The translations under genes and the position numbers were made by a program. Shown here piece by piece: positions 1 to 12,576 of a stretch of 64,000 nt of DNA. Each line of letters opens with the position of its first letter. Position 1 is the first letter of the stretch. The notes under the pieces were generated by a model, which saw only the letters and a list, made by a program, of their open reading frames with translations, ran no database searches and was not told where the DNA came from. This stretch comes from Ascaris suum (lineage: Eukaryota > Nematoda > Chromadorea > Rhabditida > Ascarididae), in the NCBI GenBank assembly GCA_013433145.1, contig CM024176.1:4522849-4586848 (forward strand). The letters are read 5' to 3'.

Positions 1-1785
1 GGAAGCTTCATTGTTCATTTTTCATCTTTGATCAGTGCCGACCGAACAACGTTTCTGTTTGAGCTGTATGTTTCCATGGTTCGTCCGTTTAGAGTTTCAA
101 GGGCGTACTCGGGTGGTCCGATGTGATGATGATGTATTTTTCCAAGCATTTATTCACAAAGCAATAACCTGGTGGTGAACTGTCTGCACGTGCGAATTAG
201 AGACATGCATGTGGTCTTTATCTGCGAGTCTTCAGTTGCAATTTGCATAATTAGGTGCTATCACCAACCTTCCATAGTGTCGATGCAAAATCTGCATTCA
301 TTTTGTGACGCAACATGGCGGCGGATCAGTTAGTCCATTTTAGAGCAGTTAAGAGGGAGCGTATAATCTCTCGGTCAGAATACAAGGGGAGGAGCAGCAG
401 AATGCTTGAACAAGTGATCAAATCGGCCGAAATATCAGCACATTTGTGAGCATACATGATTATTTGTGTGCAATTTTCGATACTGGCCAGTGCGAAGAAA
501 ATGATCACGGTACCACGCATTATGCTAGTTTCTCATGGCAGTGAAGGTATGGAGCAATGTTAAGACCAGGAAATGTTGCCACGCAGCTATACCGAAATCT
601 CAATAGCAGAACGGAGCATGGTAGAAATTTGTTCTTTCGAAACTCATCTTTGTTCATTCTAAATGGGTGAATCGACCAATTCGTTTTGTGCGCTATTCAG
701 TGAAGTATTTGGAGATTTTTTTGCAGATATCTGACGTGGGCTCTATCGCGCTTTTCAGCAGAATGTGGAATGAAGGCGCGATATGACGACTTCTGGAGAA
801 GAACAGTTGGCTCCCATAAGATCGCCTGACGGAGAAATTCGGCATTCCAACGGAGGACTTCAGCAGACTTGTTTTATGATCCTTTTCTTTGAGATCTGTT
901 CAGTAGAACGTTTTAAGTGGTGTTTCGTATTTGTTGTATCATCTCCTGTACGAGGTGACGAGACTGTTGGAGTTCCTGGAGTGTTAGAAAGCAGCTTCAA
1001 ACTACTGCAGGGGCCGGTTAATGGTTAACAGGTTCAAAGGTTTAGCGGGAAGTGTATGGCGTTTTTGTCATATTTTATTCATTTTTCTCTGAGAAACAGG
1101 CCTTCTGTTGCCTTCGTGCTTTATCGTTCTCCAACGTTTAGTGAATCTTCATTATCGGAAATTGCGTGGAATTGTCGTGAATTATCGAAGAAAGTTCCAC
1201 TCATATCTTCCAGCAGTTGTCTGTAATCTTCGTCGAGTATTGCGAATTCATGACACACGACAGTGTTAAATGACCGAGATTATCTGTTAGCAAATGTGGT
1301 AGAGCTGTAAAATTTGTGTTACAAGTGTGCTTATTTTGAAGTCCGTTTGTGCTGCAGGTATTCCGCCGCTACTTACAGCGCACGCGTTGTTAATATCGTA
1401 GTCATTTGTTATTGTAGTAGGCATAAGTTCCGCCTTCGTCCCCCACCCACCCCCCTCAACTTCCATTGACAAGTATTTTATCCGAACCGAATACGAGTTT
1501 TCGATTTCCATGAGAGTTTTTATGCAAATCAGGCATGGAGCTCTTTATCGGGCAGATTTCAGTTGTTCCGTCTCTACTACATTTGGTGCCCATTTGCCTG
1601 CTACAGTCATTTATTTGTCAACATTTTCTATGCGGACTTTTGATACTGAATCTTTCAACTACTAGAGTTTCGATTAGAGCATTGTTATGAATGTCTTGCA
1701 CTTATCAGCGTCACCTTGAAAATGGCAGAGGGATGAGTTGTGAGCATCCATCCTTCAAGTACTTTGGTGGTCCACGTTTGCCTGT

Positions 1786-1814
1786 GTTTTAAATGAGCGG
1801 CCGCCATTTAAAAC
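1786..1814. repeat. Hairpin: 10-bp T/A arms around a GC-rich loop
   Basis: GTTTTAAATG and CATTTAAAAC are perfect inverted arms separated by AGCGGCCGC. A related hairpin lies about 270 bp downstream. Confidence 0.75.
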
Positions 1815-2062
1815 GCAGCTTCTGTATTCCGTTTTGAGGATTGGCATACATTTTCAAGGTGAATTCTCTTGAATATTTGCCGTGATGTATTCTGATTCTT
1901 TTCTGTAATTTTTAGGAAGTGTTTTATTCAGCAGAACTGCATCCTTTACCGCAGTGCACTGCTGTCTTCTTTCGTGCGTGACGATGTCGATAGATCATAT
2001 TGCAAGTTGCATGCATTTTATTTGTGGATTTTATTTGCACTCGTTTAGCATCCACAGTTGCA

Positions 2063-2096
2063 TGCACTTTAAACGACCGCCGCCGTTTAAATTGCA
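2063..2096. repeat. Second hairpin: T3A3 arms around a GC-rich loop
   Basis: TTTAAACG and CGTTTAAA flank ACCGCCGC; the arms extend to 13 bp with one mismatch (TGCA/TGCA beyond it). Design matches the hairpin at 1786. Confidence 0.7.
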
Positions 2097-3674
2097 CGTG
2101 CTGTGTTTTATGGCTAGGCATATACGGCTATGGCGTTTGTCAGTTTCCATGGTTTCGGTGAGTTTATATTGCTTGCTTATCGTATTTTTGAAGACTCGAC
2201 CGATATCGGTGAAACTGCATTGTATATTTTCATCATTGCTCATGTTACTTTTACTGTTCTTGGTTTGATTGGTTGTGCGCTGCCGTTTTCCTGGCAGTGA
2301 GGTTGTTCGAGCTGCGTTTTTTTTTTTCATTTCACGTAATTTTTGATCAGCATCATAATCTCAAGTGCGGAGAATAAGGTCCTTAACAATGAAGAATTCT
2401 CAAGATTTTCTTGGAATACGGCGGGCTTTTGTCGATGAATCAGCACTTACTTTTATGCTCATTAGCATCGAGCAAGTTATCTTCCGTTTCATCTCCAACT
2501 TTTTCCCTCTATTAGAGATAGAAATTTCATCAAAAAATTGAAAGTACGAAATCTGTAGTATGAATGTTTTCTCGAATATCCACATTCTTGCTTCTCTTAA
2601 AGACTGCAAAACTGACGAATCCTTTGGCTGTTCCAGAGATCTTTTCATTGAGTGGCTATGAAGAACCGAAGATATCGATCTGAGATACCTGGAAAGAAAC
2701 ACCTGGAGCACCTGGATACTTGAAACGCCACAACTTCAGCCACGAACTAAACAAATCCTTTGAAGGTAATTATAGTGTAATTAGAGTAGGCGAAGTAATA
2801 CGAGCAGATAAATTTGCTTATTTAGTTTAATTTCCTTTTTGACAAATAGATATCACCGAACACATCTGCACATCTGAGCGAAAAAAAATTCGGTTCGCTC
2901 GAATGTGGTATGCGAACGGTATTTTTTTGAGACCTGCGACTTTCAATTATACGCGTCTCGCGCGCTTCCTGCCTTACATTTTTATTTCGACAGCACGCAG
3001 GCGATCTACGCATTTCGAAGTTTAGTTCAGAGCCATTCGTGCGCTTCTTTTGCCTTTCGGGAACCACGGGAAGAAGGTAAATTTTAGTTGGGAATTACGA
3101 AACATGATTTTAAAGCATTTTTGTAGTAGTTTTATTACCTACTACAGGAGTAGACGATTTTACAGACGCATTTAGAAAATCGGTGCACAGCTATAGGAGA
3201 ACTGTCAAGTCCAGGAAGCGATATTACACCTCATCTTCCAAAGAAACTCAAGTAAGCCGATAAAGCTAATGTTTTTCAACTTCAGGTGGTTCAAAGAAGT
3301 TGAGTGAAACGTCATTGATATTCACGAGTCAGATCCCTAGGAGGTATCGCCACACAGAAACTTGTCACGTTTTCTAAATAGGTAAGTAACTTCATATGCA
3401 ATGCAGGCGGCAAAATAGGAAAATGCAAATAAACGCATCACAAAAAAAGCGGAGGTGAGCAAAGTAAATAGGAAAATATGAAATTTAAAAAATTGATGGA
3501 TTTTGAAAACTTCCTCTAAAAAACAGCGAAACTATGCAAAATGTTGATCACATCGAGTCATAATTCTACGGGATTGTTGAAGGAAAACTCGTTGGACACT
3601 CGCCATCACGACCTTTCTTCATTCCACTATGTTGCGATAATTAGCAGAGGCTATAAAATTTTGAATGCGAGAAG

Positions 3675-4148
3675 CTAATCCGGGAAGCCACAATGATGGC
3701 GATTTTCATTCGTAAGCTGTATTTGTTTAATTCTGTTGTTCCGATCCGGTTGGCTTATCTGTTCGCCCTCGATTACGGGGATATCTGTTTGTGGTACAAG
3801 GAAGGGGACGCCACATGTTTCGTGTAAGTAAAACTCTTCAGGAAGATGAAAATATGCAACAAGGAACACTTGTCGTCTGCGATCAACTAAGTTTCGAGCG
3901 AAAATTGACCCGCAATTTCCTTTTTCGCTATGGTCACAGAATTTTTTGTCCCTTCTTAACGAGTGAATATATTAGGTGGCTGGTATACGCTCAGTCACTG
4001 TGGAGTGGCTTTACACGAAATTCTTTTCCTTTGCAGATTTCATTATAGCCCGATTACCTTGAATATAAAGCACAGCAGAGTTGCCGATTCGTCTTTTGAT
4101 GCATCCGAATTTATCCTCTTGCAGGCATGTATACACATAGAACAGTAG
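3675..4148. other. Locus with protein-like frames on both strands
   Basis: Plus strand: ATG at 3693 opens a frame to a GTAAGT donor at 3824, which joins in phase to an exon after TTTGCAG at about 4037 ending in TAG at 4148, about 80 residues in all. A TATAAAA lies at 3652. Minus strand: a frame of 64 codons over 3675-3869 reads as a polar C-terminal segment (e.g. PDRNNRIKQIQLTNENR). Only one can be real, and I cannot choose. No family recognised. Confidence 0.25.
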
Positions 4149-7100
4149 TGTAATCAATTTGAGAAGATCACACTTTCGTGCAGAGCAAAGTTGCGTAGAA
4201 CAGTAGTGCAATACGATGGAACTGAGTGTGAATTGAGTTGTTCAATACTTAGAGATCTTTGATTCTTCCATTTCTTCAACCTTTTTGCTCGAAACTTTAT
4301 ATATGTCTGTGAAATTTACCGAACGTCTTTTGGTCTAATTTTCATTACATCAAGATATAGGATTTGAAGGATTTCGCTTCCGTCTAAAGGCTTCTCATCC
4401 GTCGTGGTGATTTCTTGTCAGACATTAGAAACAAAAAAACTGCATACTTACTCTCACATCTTCCATGTGCCGTTATGTGAGGTATTAGTGGCAGCTGGTC
4501 CATCTCAGTGAATTGTAATTGTGATTGCAATGTTGCATGAAATATTGTTTGATACTGAGTGGTCGAAGGTGTATGCACCTTTATCCACCGGATTCACTTC
4601 TGAGAATGTCATCGCATTATTCACCAGAATATGATTGTTTTTAAATGTGGAGGTGACGAGTTGTAGTATATCTCATGTCGGTGATGGACTCCTCGAAAAT
4701 GACATCGAAGACGGTTTGAAACAATGGCGTCGTGTGCACAGCACGCAATTTCTTGCGATGTAGCTGCTCATTTGAGGCAGTACAGGCCCTTTTGAGCATT
4801 CCTTCAGTCGAATCCACTATAAAAATAATTCTGATTCTTCTACTGGGAGTAGACGTTTCTTCTCAAGCACGACTGCACAGGAATATGGATGAGCTTTTCC
4901 TCGAAGGGACTCGTAGACCGAGGTATCTGTTGGAGCAAAAACGGTGTATTTTCAACGCAGAATTGAATAAATCTGGTGGATGATGAACGCTAGCATTCGC
5001 TCAACACTGCAAACAATAAAGCCACTCCTAGAAAGAATAAAAGTTTGTTGTAGCAGTGCAAATATTTGTGCATCGATGAATGATGAGCAGTTTTCAGACG
5101 TGAAATGCAATCTGAGGTTGGAATTTGCTTGAAGGCCTCACTTATTCCACTCATCTTCTTCATTCTGCAACTATTTCTTTGGGGCTGCTTCTCAAAAGGT
5201 TATTTTCACATTACATAGAATCAGACAGTTGCAGTTTATTTGTCTAAATGTATACCACCATGTAACAGGATGCTGTTGAATGATATAGCAAGCCTCGAAG
5301 GACGGTCAACAGAATAGTTAGTTCGACGAACGGCATCTGTATCGGAAGTTGAGAAATTCGAAAGAAGGTGCTTCTTGCTGAACGATTACGCTGCTACTAA
5401 ATGAGACTAGCTTCAAGAGTGGGAATTTCGCCAGCCCTTTCTTCAAATAGAATACTGTCACATTAGTAGTTTGCTTAGCACTCATGCAGCCTAAACTGTG
5501 TTTAAACGCCTCCGAAGGCAGCAGCGGATATCTACTTCAGAAAAAAAGCTGCCATTTTGTTGAAAATAAGAAGTAATGAGATTGGCTCAGAAGGTGTGGT
5601 TGTCATTTCGCTCAAATTTCTTCGAATAGAATCTTCACTTATAAAGTTAGGAACTCACATCACCCAATTTTCCTCAATTGCTTCTCGTGGAAATTTAATG
5701 AGGACAAGGCCAATACGAATTTGGCGAACTCTAGAAGCACCACGAGTTCCACTTAAACCACAAAAGTCAAACGTATTATAAAAATTCTAATTTTTTCATA
5801 TCAGCTGTTAAAATAGATCAAGTTGATAGTTTAAACGATTGTTCTTAGCGATTCGAATCAGCACCTTAAACAAGCAGCTTTAGAGCACATCGAAGACAAC
5901 ACTCTCGGCAATATCACGGTCGATAACTGAAGGGACACAAGAGTATTTTAATATATTTTGAGGGGCAAATGTTAAACGGAATTTGGTCGTTTAGGATGGA
6001 GATTCTCAAGAACGGCTGGATCAGCTGCTATGAACCCTTCGAACGCTGACAAAAAAGCTGCGGGGAATTCAAAAGATCCGAGGAGTATAAAAGGACAAAC
6101 CGAAGCTGTAATTGCGTTGATTTTATAAGATGTATTTCGAAATCATGCGCATGGAAGCCAATTAAGGATAGTAATGTCTGGATAGTAAGCCAGTTAAGAT
6201 AGTAATGTTTCACTCACGGACTGAATAGTCAATAATAGTTGAGTTGGTAACAACCTATGCGGCTGGTTTCTCTCTTTAGGGGGATGCGTCGCCTTGTCGC
6301 ATCCGACTTCGCTCTCTCCTTTATGTTGCATTCCTATCAAGCGAAATTTGCAGGACTATGGTCCTCGCATGTGGCATGCTCTCTAGGTGATGCTACTTGA
6401 CAGCAGTCCCGAAAAAGCTTTATCCAATAGCATCCGAATCACTTCCGAAGGCCCGAATCTTTGGTAGAAGTCCAACTTCATTGGCAAAGCATCCGAATCT
6501 GCTTCAAGACCATCAGAATTCCAGAGCCGCGAATGTCGGCATTACGTGAAAGCTGTCCTACGCTCCAAGAAATTTTTCGGTTGACACGGAATTCGGTAAG
6601 GTAGGTTTTCGCGGGTGTGAGCTTCAGAACACTATAGCGTCGTTCGCCAGTCCCCAGTTTCAAGGAGATCCATCTTCCAAATGCAATCGAGTTTCGGCTG
6701 CCCTCGAATCTCGTTTGGAGTCCTCATTTTCAATGAGCCGAATGATGATGCAATGGAGAATGTATGGCTACGGCAATAGGATCATGATCCAATTTTACTT
6801 GTGAATCAATAGTTCAACAATGTCCATGTTGTTGAATCTGAAATCGTCTCCTGTGGTCGAGTGCAATTTTTCTGTGATTCAAAATCTAGAACATTGCGCA
6901 AAAAAACGCATCAATCTCTTAGTAGCGGAGAATAGAATTGAGAAGACACATTTCGAAGAGTTTTCACCTTTCGGCTTTGAATGCTTGTCTAAAGCAACTT
7001 ACTGAAATGCTAAAGAAAGCAGAGAGGAGAGCCCAACAATGAATTTCAGACGATATGAGATAAATGCCGAAAAAAATGGAGGAACATGAAGAGTCCTCGT

Positions 7101-8086
7101 TCGAACGATCGCATCCTTTTCGTCCTAAGCAGCCTTCATTAAGGTCATGGAAATTCGCAAAAGATATGAAACCTGGCAGTAATGAAAGAGAAGGAGAGTC
7201 TTCGAAAATATGTCCCGCGGGCAAAGCTTCCAATTTTTTCGACCTCATAAAAAGCTGCCAGATGTGATGAAAATTGAAGGTGTTAGAATTGCGCATCGAA
7301 TAATAACTGATCGAAATGGCGATGAATTCTCCATAGAGCACCTCAAATCTGTGACTCTACTTCAGAAGCGCAATGCCGTATCATTACAAAAAACACAACT
7401 AGAAGTGGTTGCTCATAGTTCCACAGTAAATGAGCTCCTTGGAAACCGCCGACCGATGATAACAAGAAATGTCAAAATATGAAGTGCACTGTTAAAAACA
7501 GATGTCTAAATGTAGAAGTAAGGAGTGAGTAACCGGAAAGCAACATCTGTACGAGTGTTGAATAAAGGAGCAGTTGAGCTTCGATGAGGATGTAGTACAG
7601 TTGACCATGTGCGTATGACCAGTCACTTGTTTGAACGAACAAGACCGGAACATTGCGTTTGACTGTGACATTCATGTGTTAAGACGGTCACTTGATTAGA
7701 GTGCAGCAAACACTAAGTTATATCTGCTTAGTGAGTAGTGAATAGAAAACATGCGCATTTAAAGAACTCCACAACAGCATTCACTGTCTTCTAAAGGCGT
7801 ACGGAGACTCGCATCAAAATTAGATTGAGTTGATGGATATAACGAGCCCTAAGCTTTTCGCCATTGCTTTCAAATCCGAGATGCGAAGGTTTAATTGAAG
7901 ACTTACATAGAGGCAAAGAATACTTGTCCGATGCCCACTTGAGTGACATGTAGATTGTAACGGAGTCAGTAGAGCTGCCTTGCGGGATGCTATATGAAGT
8001 AAGAGAGGGAAGTGAAATAGCCAGTCTGAGGTAAAACTCGAAGAAGGCGAAATATGTAACAAACTCGAAACCATTTTCACCATAGA
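4149..8086. other. Intergenic, no supported gene
   Basis: Frames are short. The run of plus-strand frames at 7064-7482 might be degraded sequence belonging to the retrotransposon-like relic that follows, but no motif confirms it. Confidence 0.35.
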
Positions 8087-8383
8087 GTGGGATGGAAGAG
8101 TTACCGAAGGAATGTGTGCTACAGCACATTTAGTCAATGGAGAACTTGTGAAATCTCCACAAAGTTAATTCGGCATGAATCACCAGTTCGCAGCGTTCAG
8201 GGCTTGCTAGAAGCAGTTAGGAAGAGAAGGCTGCCACTGAAGTACACTGAGTCCATCTGTGTGCTTGTACTTCTCCACCGTTGTGAAACTTGGTCTTTCA
8301 TAAATGCATACAGTGGCCAATTCGAAGACAGGGAAATACTGCGTGTGCGCCGAAGCAGTCGAGTTTCTCAAAAAAAGCACTAG
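8087..8383 (+). pseudogene. Degenerate non-LTR retrotransposon reverse-transcriptase C-terminus
   Basis: The 98-codon frame contains VLLHRCETWSFINA, close to the LYGCETWxLT motif found near the C-terminus of many RTE/CR1-type reverse transcriptases, followed by a basic RRSSRVSQ stretch. No intact palm motif (YADD-type) or endonuclease domain was found upstream; frames from about 6.8 to 8.0 kb are short and broken. Read as a relic. The motif is short, so chance similarity remains possible. Confidence 0.35.
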
Positions 8384-11300
8384 AACAAAGTACGTATCAG
8401 TAGTGACTGCACAGCGAAAACGTGAGAGGTAAAAATGAGCGTCGCGTGAGAAGCAAGAGGTAGAAGTATGTGGTAACGCGGTAGATACGTTAAGCGCAGA
8501 ACGACTATCTTGGCGAACCCCTCACAGGATACAATGATAGGTTCAGGAAATCATTTCCAAGATTCTGAGTGAGACTTGCAAGATGCACGAGAAGAAATGC
8601 TATGCTTCGTTCTGTCATCAAGCGAACAAAATGGATGGACGAAAACAAAGCAGTTGATGCGAGAAATGAAACATCGTTCCGCCTTTTTCGCAACGTGTAC
8701 TTGAATTTCCACACAAACAGCATTACTCAGACATATTTCCTTTTCGAACGACTTAAATTTTGCATGCACTTCAGTTTTGTATATGTCTCAAATTTTACAT
8801 ATGCTGTAGTTCTGACGTTCTGTAAAGGCATTACGCTTCGCATTTTGCATTCCTACTCCCTCCTTTGAAAATTATCTACGACCAGCAAAAGATACTAAAC
8901 ATTACATAGTAATGGCGGTCATATTGGGTGGAGCTATGTTGATGAAATCATATGCATCTTTGACTTCGTCAGAATTTGCAGGATATCATAGTGGATGCGG
9001 ATTTGGAGAGCAGGCAGACCTATGCTGTGCCAGTGAGCAGGGTTGACATATGAAACAAAACGAAGAAACGATCATTTTGAACGACTGAGTAAGACCTTAG
9101 TCTTTCAATCGAACTTTCTCTTATGTCTCAAAGTAACTAAGTCAGTACACACCACTACAGTAACCTGGAGTACCGTTTTAATGCCCACTTCAGAAACATA
9201 AGCGCCAATTCATCAGGGTATTAATTATGAACCGGCAAGGAAAAGATCGATCGACACAAAGCCCATATGCTGATGCCGAACCGGAAATACGATTTTGGTG
9301 CACACTCCATGAAGCTCAAACCTCTGTGATTTTTCGAAACCCCGATTTCGGTGCTTCGAACCGAAAGCAAAACGCTAGCTAAGGACATAGAAATGGCGTA
9401 GGCGCTGATGAAGCAGCATTTTATTTCTCGTTATCGTTATCAGCTTCGCTCTACATGACTTCATTCAGACTCAGGATAAGGTGGACTAGAGGATTTCGGG
9501 TGGACGATTCATGTCCCGGAGGCGGAATAATTTCACCTCATAATGCCTTGACTGTGTAATGTGTGCGAGGCGCTTCATTTTGGCAATACAATTTCTTGAA
9601 ACGTACGCAGTACTTGTTACATATAGACATCCAAAGACGTGTCCCAAAAAGACCAAATCCAGGATCCTTATTAAATCATAAACGTAAGACACGTGCCACA
9701 TATGCGACCCAAAAAAAGATGCCAGACATGAAATACGGGATGAAAACGAGCGGCAGCAACATGGCGGTAGCGGAGGGAAAAATCGGCTTATTGAAAAACT
9801 TTCGATGACGTCCATTTCTCGAGACAGGATCTGATTACGACAAAACCTTGGAAGAACACCTTGGAGCTTATAGCCACCACGAATGTGAAAGAAAAAATTT
9901 CGAGAACGGAGACAGTCGTATGAAAGGATACTTGTAAATTTCAATACCCCTCAGGAAACTATCGAGGTTGTTTGGATCGACCTCAAACACCTCGCGTTCT
10001 CCAAGTTAGGCTATTCAATAATTTCTGAAGAGGGAAATGGAGTGAAGGAGACGAAAATTTTCAGAAGGCGACTTATAAAGTTCAGCAACTCTCAAAAAGG
10101 AATGGCTTCTATTGCAGAAACGAGAGAGCTTGCTCTCCAGTATACCTGCAAACACATTTTCACACAATAGTTCACTCCACGTTATGCTTTGCAGAGAGAG
10201 ACAAAGGAGGTCACCTTAAGCGTTTGAAATGGACCCTCATGCTTGTGACTGAACCATACCAATACGTCGTACCATCCATATAGATCAGTCGCGCTACTTC
10301 ATTTCTTTGCGCACCATGAACATCGGTTTTTTATGCCACAAACGTTTGACGAGTCTGTCCAGTGTTCGCAGCTCACCGCCATCTCCCTCTCCGCGATCAC
10401 GGAGGCCTCGTCCAGGGAATGAGGGGGGGGGGGGGGTGGGAGGAGGAGGAGCAGAGCCATCAGAAAATCCCCACCTCGCTAGGGATTTGTTGCAGCCATT
10501 TACCCACCCTCAAGGGCCCCCACGAAAACCCCTTTCTGGAGCTCTGCATTCCGCCCGCTTAGTCGATTTCATCATTATTCTCAGTGTTCCATGGGAGAGA
10601 TTAAACAAACTCATTTCGACATAATGGCCTCACAGTTATGAGCACCTGCTCACACCATCATCACCATCATGCGCAGACCAAAACTACCAAATCGAATATG
10701 CTGTCATTAAACTAAAATAAGAACGAATATTCGTGTGCCGAAAAATAAAGAACACTAATTCAAACACTTTCACTATGTGGCGCATATGTCAAAAACGTAC
10801 ACTGCTCTTCTCTCATTTCCTATTACTGTGTAACAGGGAAACGAACTTCACTGCACTTCATCACCAACATAACACTTCCACAGTCCCTTCTCAATAGTCA
10901 CGAAGCGAACACCCCCCCTTATAACCCCTTCCTAAAAGTTTGCTACCACGGGCATTTAACGAAGCATGCAACTGCATTTGGCAAAAATATGCATCTTGCC
11001 TTCAGCCGCAATTTCAATGTCGAACGAATTGCCGAGATTGCAACTTTCGAAAATTATTCCTATTGCAGCCTTCCCGTGAAAACAATGCAGCACAATAGCA
11101 TGGATGATCTAGACTTTTCACATCTGTCTATTAACAGAGCCGGGAGTTTTCTAAATTCCGCCCCAGCGAGGGGCCCAATCTCCGGGAATCGCCCGCTCTT
11201 CGCTCACGGACCCCTTCTAAGCACAGACTGTGTGTGAGATATTTGCTCCATGTTCTTACCTGCTGGAGACTTCAAATTGTTTTTTTTTTTTTTGTATTGA

Positions 11301-12374
11301 CGAAACTTGCGAGTGTATCACAGAATTGTAACTGGGTCGAGGAAAGAAGCTAACTGTTGGCTCAAAAAATTAAAGCCATAGTAAAAATCTATCTTCCACC
11401 CGACAATGACTGCAATGAAAGTATGGAACATTCTTTGGACATTGACAGCATTAGTGATATAACATTAGAATAAATAAAACGAATACAGATAAAAGATATT
11501 CGAAACAGCTGTGGAATTTTCGAGTAAGTGTATTTTGGGCGATTTGTACTTTGTTCATCGTGTTGTGTTTTGATCGATTTTGTCAAAAGGTTTACGCATG
11601 CGTGAAGGATTTTAACTTGAATTGGTGTCGATTTTGAGCCATTAGACCGGCTTTATTTCCGCGTGTGCTCCAGCACCTATTTCTTTGATATTCGGGAAGA
11701 GAAGTTTGGTTAAGTGCATTCCGATGTGCTCGTTTACGAAAAACATTCAGTGATTTCTGCTGGAGAAAAGGTTTTCAACAACTTTGCAAATTTAGAAGAA
11801 GAAAATGTTGCTGATGTTCTCACTAACGCCTCTCTGACTCTTAAAAGATTTGTGTTTACCCAAAGACATATGTCTGGTGTGATTAACATACGACTCTTAA
11901 TTAAAATTTCTTGCAGTTAGATTCGAACTTCCTGGGAAAATGCATCTCGCATTTCCGCTTTACAATTTCCTCCAAGATTTCACACTATCATAATGACATC
12001 GCATTCTCGTCATTTATTTTCAGGCATGTGAAGAAAGAATATTTGTTTGCAGCGAAATGCAGTCCATCTCAATTTCAAAACTAATCGATTTTTTTGCATG
12101 CATTTATCTCGCAAAAATCAATAAATAGCCTTTGAGATCGAGCGATCGGCTCAACCAATGAGATGTATAATTGAGTAATAGGAATGCATAAAATTTCTAG
12201 ATACCAGCAAATGTTCTTTTAATATTCATGTATATCACAGGAATTGAAATTTCGTTGTTGACAGTTGGAAATTAGTTTCACTGTGAATCACAAATTGACT
12301 TCGGCACTAATTCACTACCAAAATTAGCTGGACTGCGAACAACTGATAATAATTTTATACCAAAAGTATACAGA
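8384..12374. other. Intergenic, no supported gene
   Basis: A 152-codon minus frame at 9486-9944 has no recognisable domain or clear splice sites. From about 10.3 to 11.2 kb the sequence is unusually GC-rich, with a G14 tract and AC-rich stretches; possibly a repeat family member. Confidence 0.35.
10423..10436. repeat. G14 homopolymer
   Basis: Fourteen G in a row, followed by further G-rich sequence. Possible G-quadruplex. Confidence 0.9.
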
Positions 12375-12576
12375 TCATCGAACGGGAACACTGTTAAAAA
12401 TGAGAGGTTTCCTTCTGTGAGCACAAACAGCTCTTCGAAAAGTGCTTCCATATATACACGGATTGATCACCGAGTTGAGTACCACGAGACTGTGCATGAT
12501 GTATACTGTATTCTCGTGTTCAATATAACTTCCAGGATCAATCACGCCCCACAGTGCGAGTGAATTATATGGCAAC
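12375..12576 (-). CDS. Terminal exon of the GPCR (TM7 and cytoplasmic tail)
   Basis: The exon completes the Trp codon that the TM6 exon leaves after two bases, giving CW-LPYN. It then encodes an extracellular loop with DPGSYIEHE, the TM7 motif NSVINPCIYG, a basic juxtamembrane RRAVCAHRRK, and a TGA stop. Only one Cys in the tail (CAH) is near a palmitoylation position. The tail is short. No AATAAA is evident just downstream. Confidence 0.85.

Larger units (their letters stand above)
1..3674. other. Intergenic, no supported gene
   Basis: Short frames on both strands only. A minus frame at 326-520 has fair codon use and a stop, and could be a terminal exon of something outside my reach. Two hairpins lie near 1.8 and 2.1 kb. 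Confidence 0.4.
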
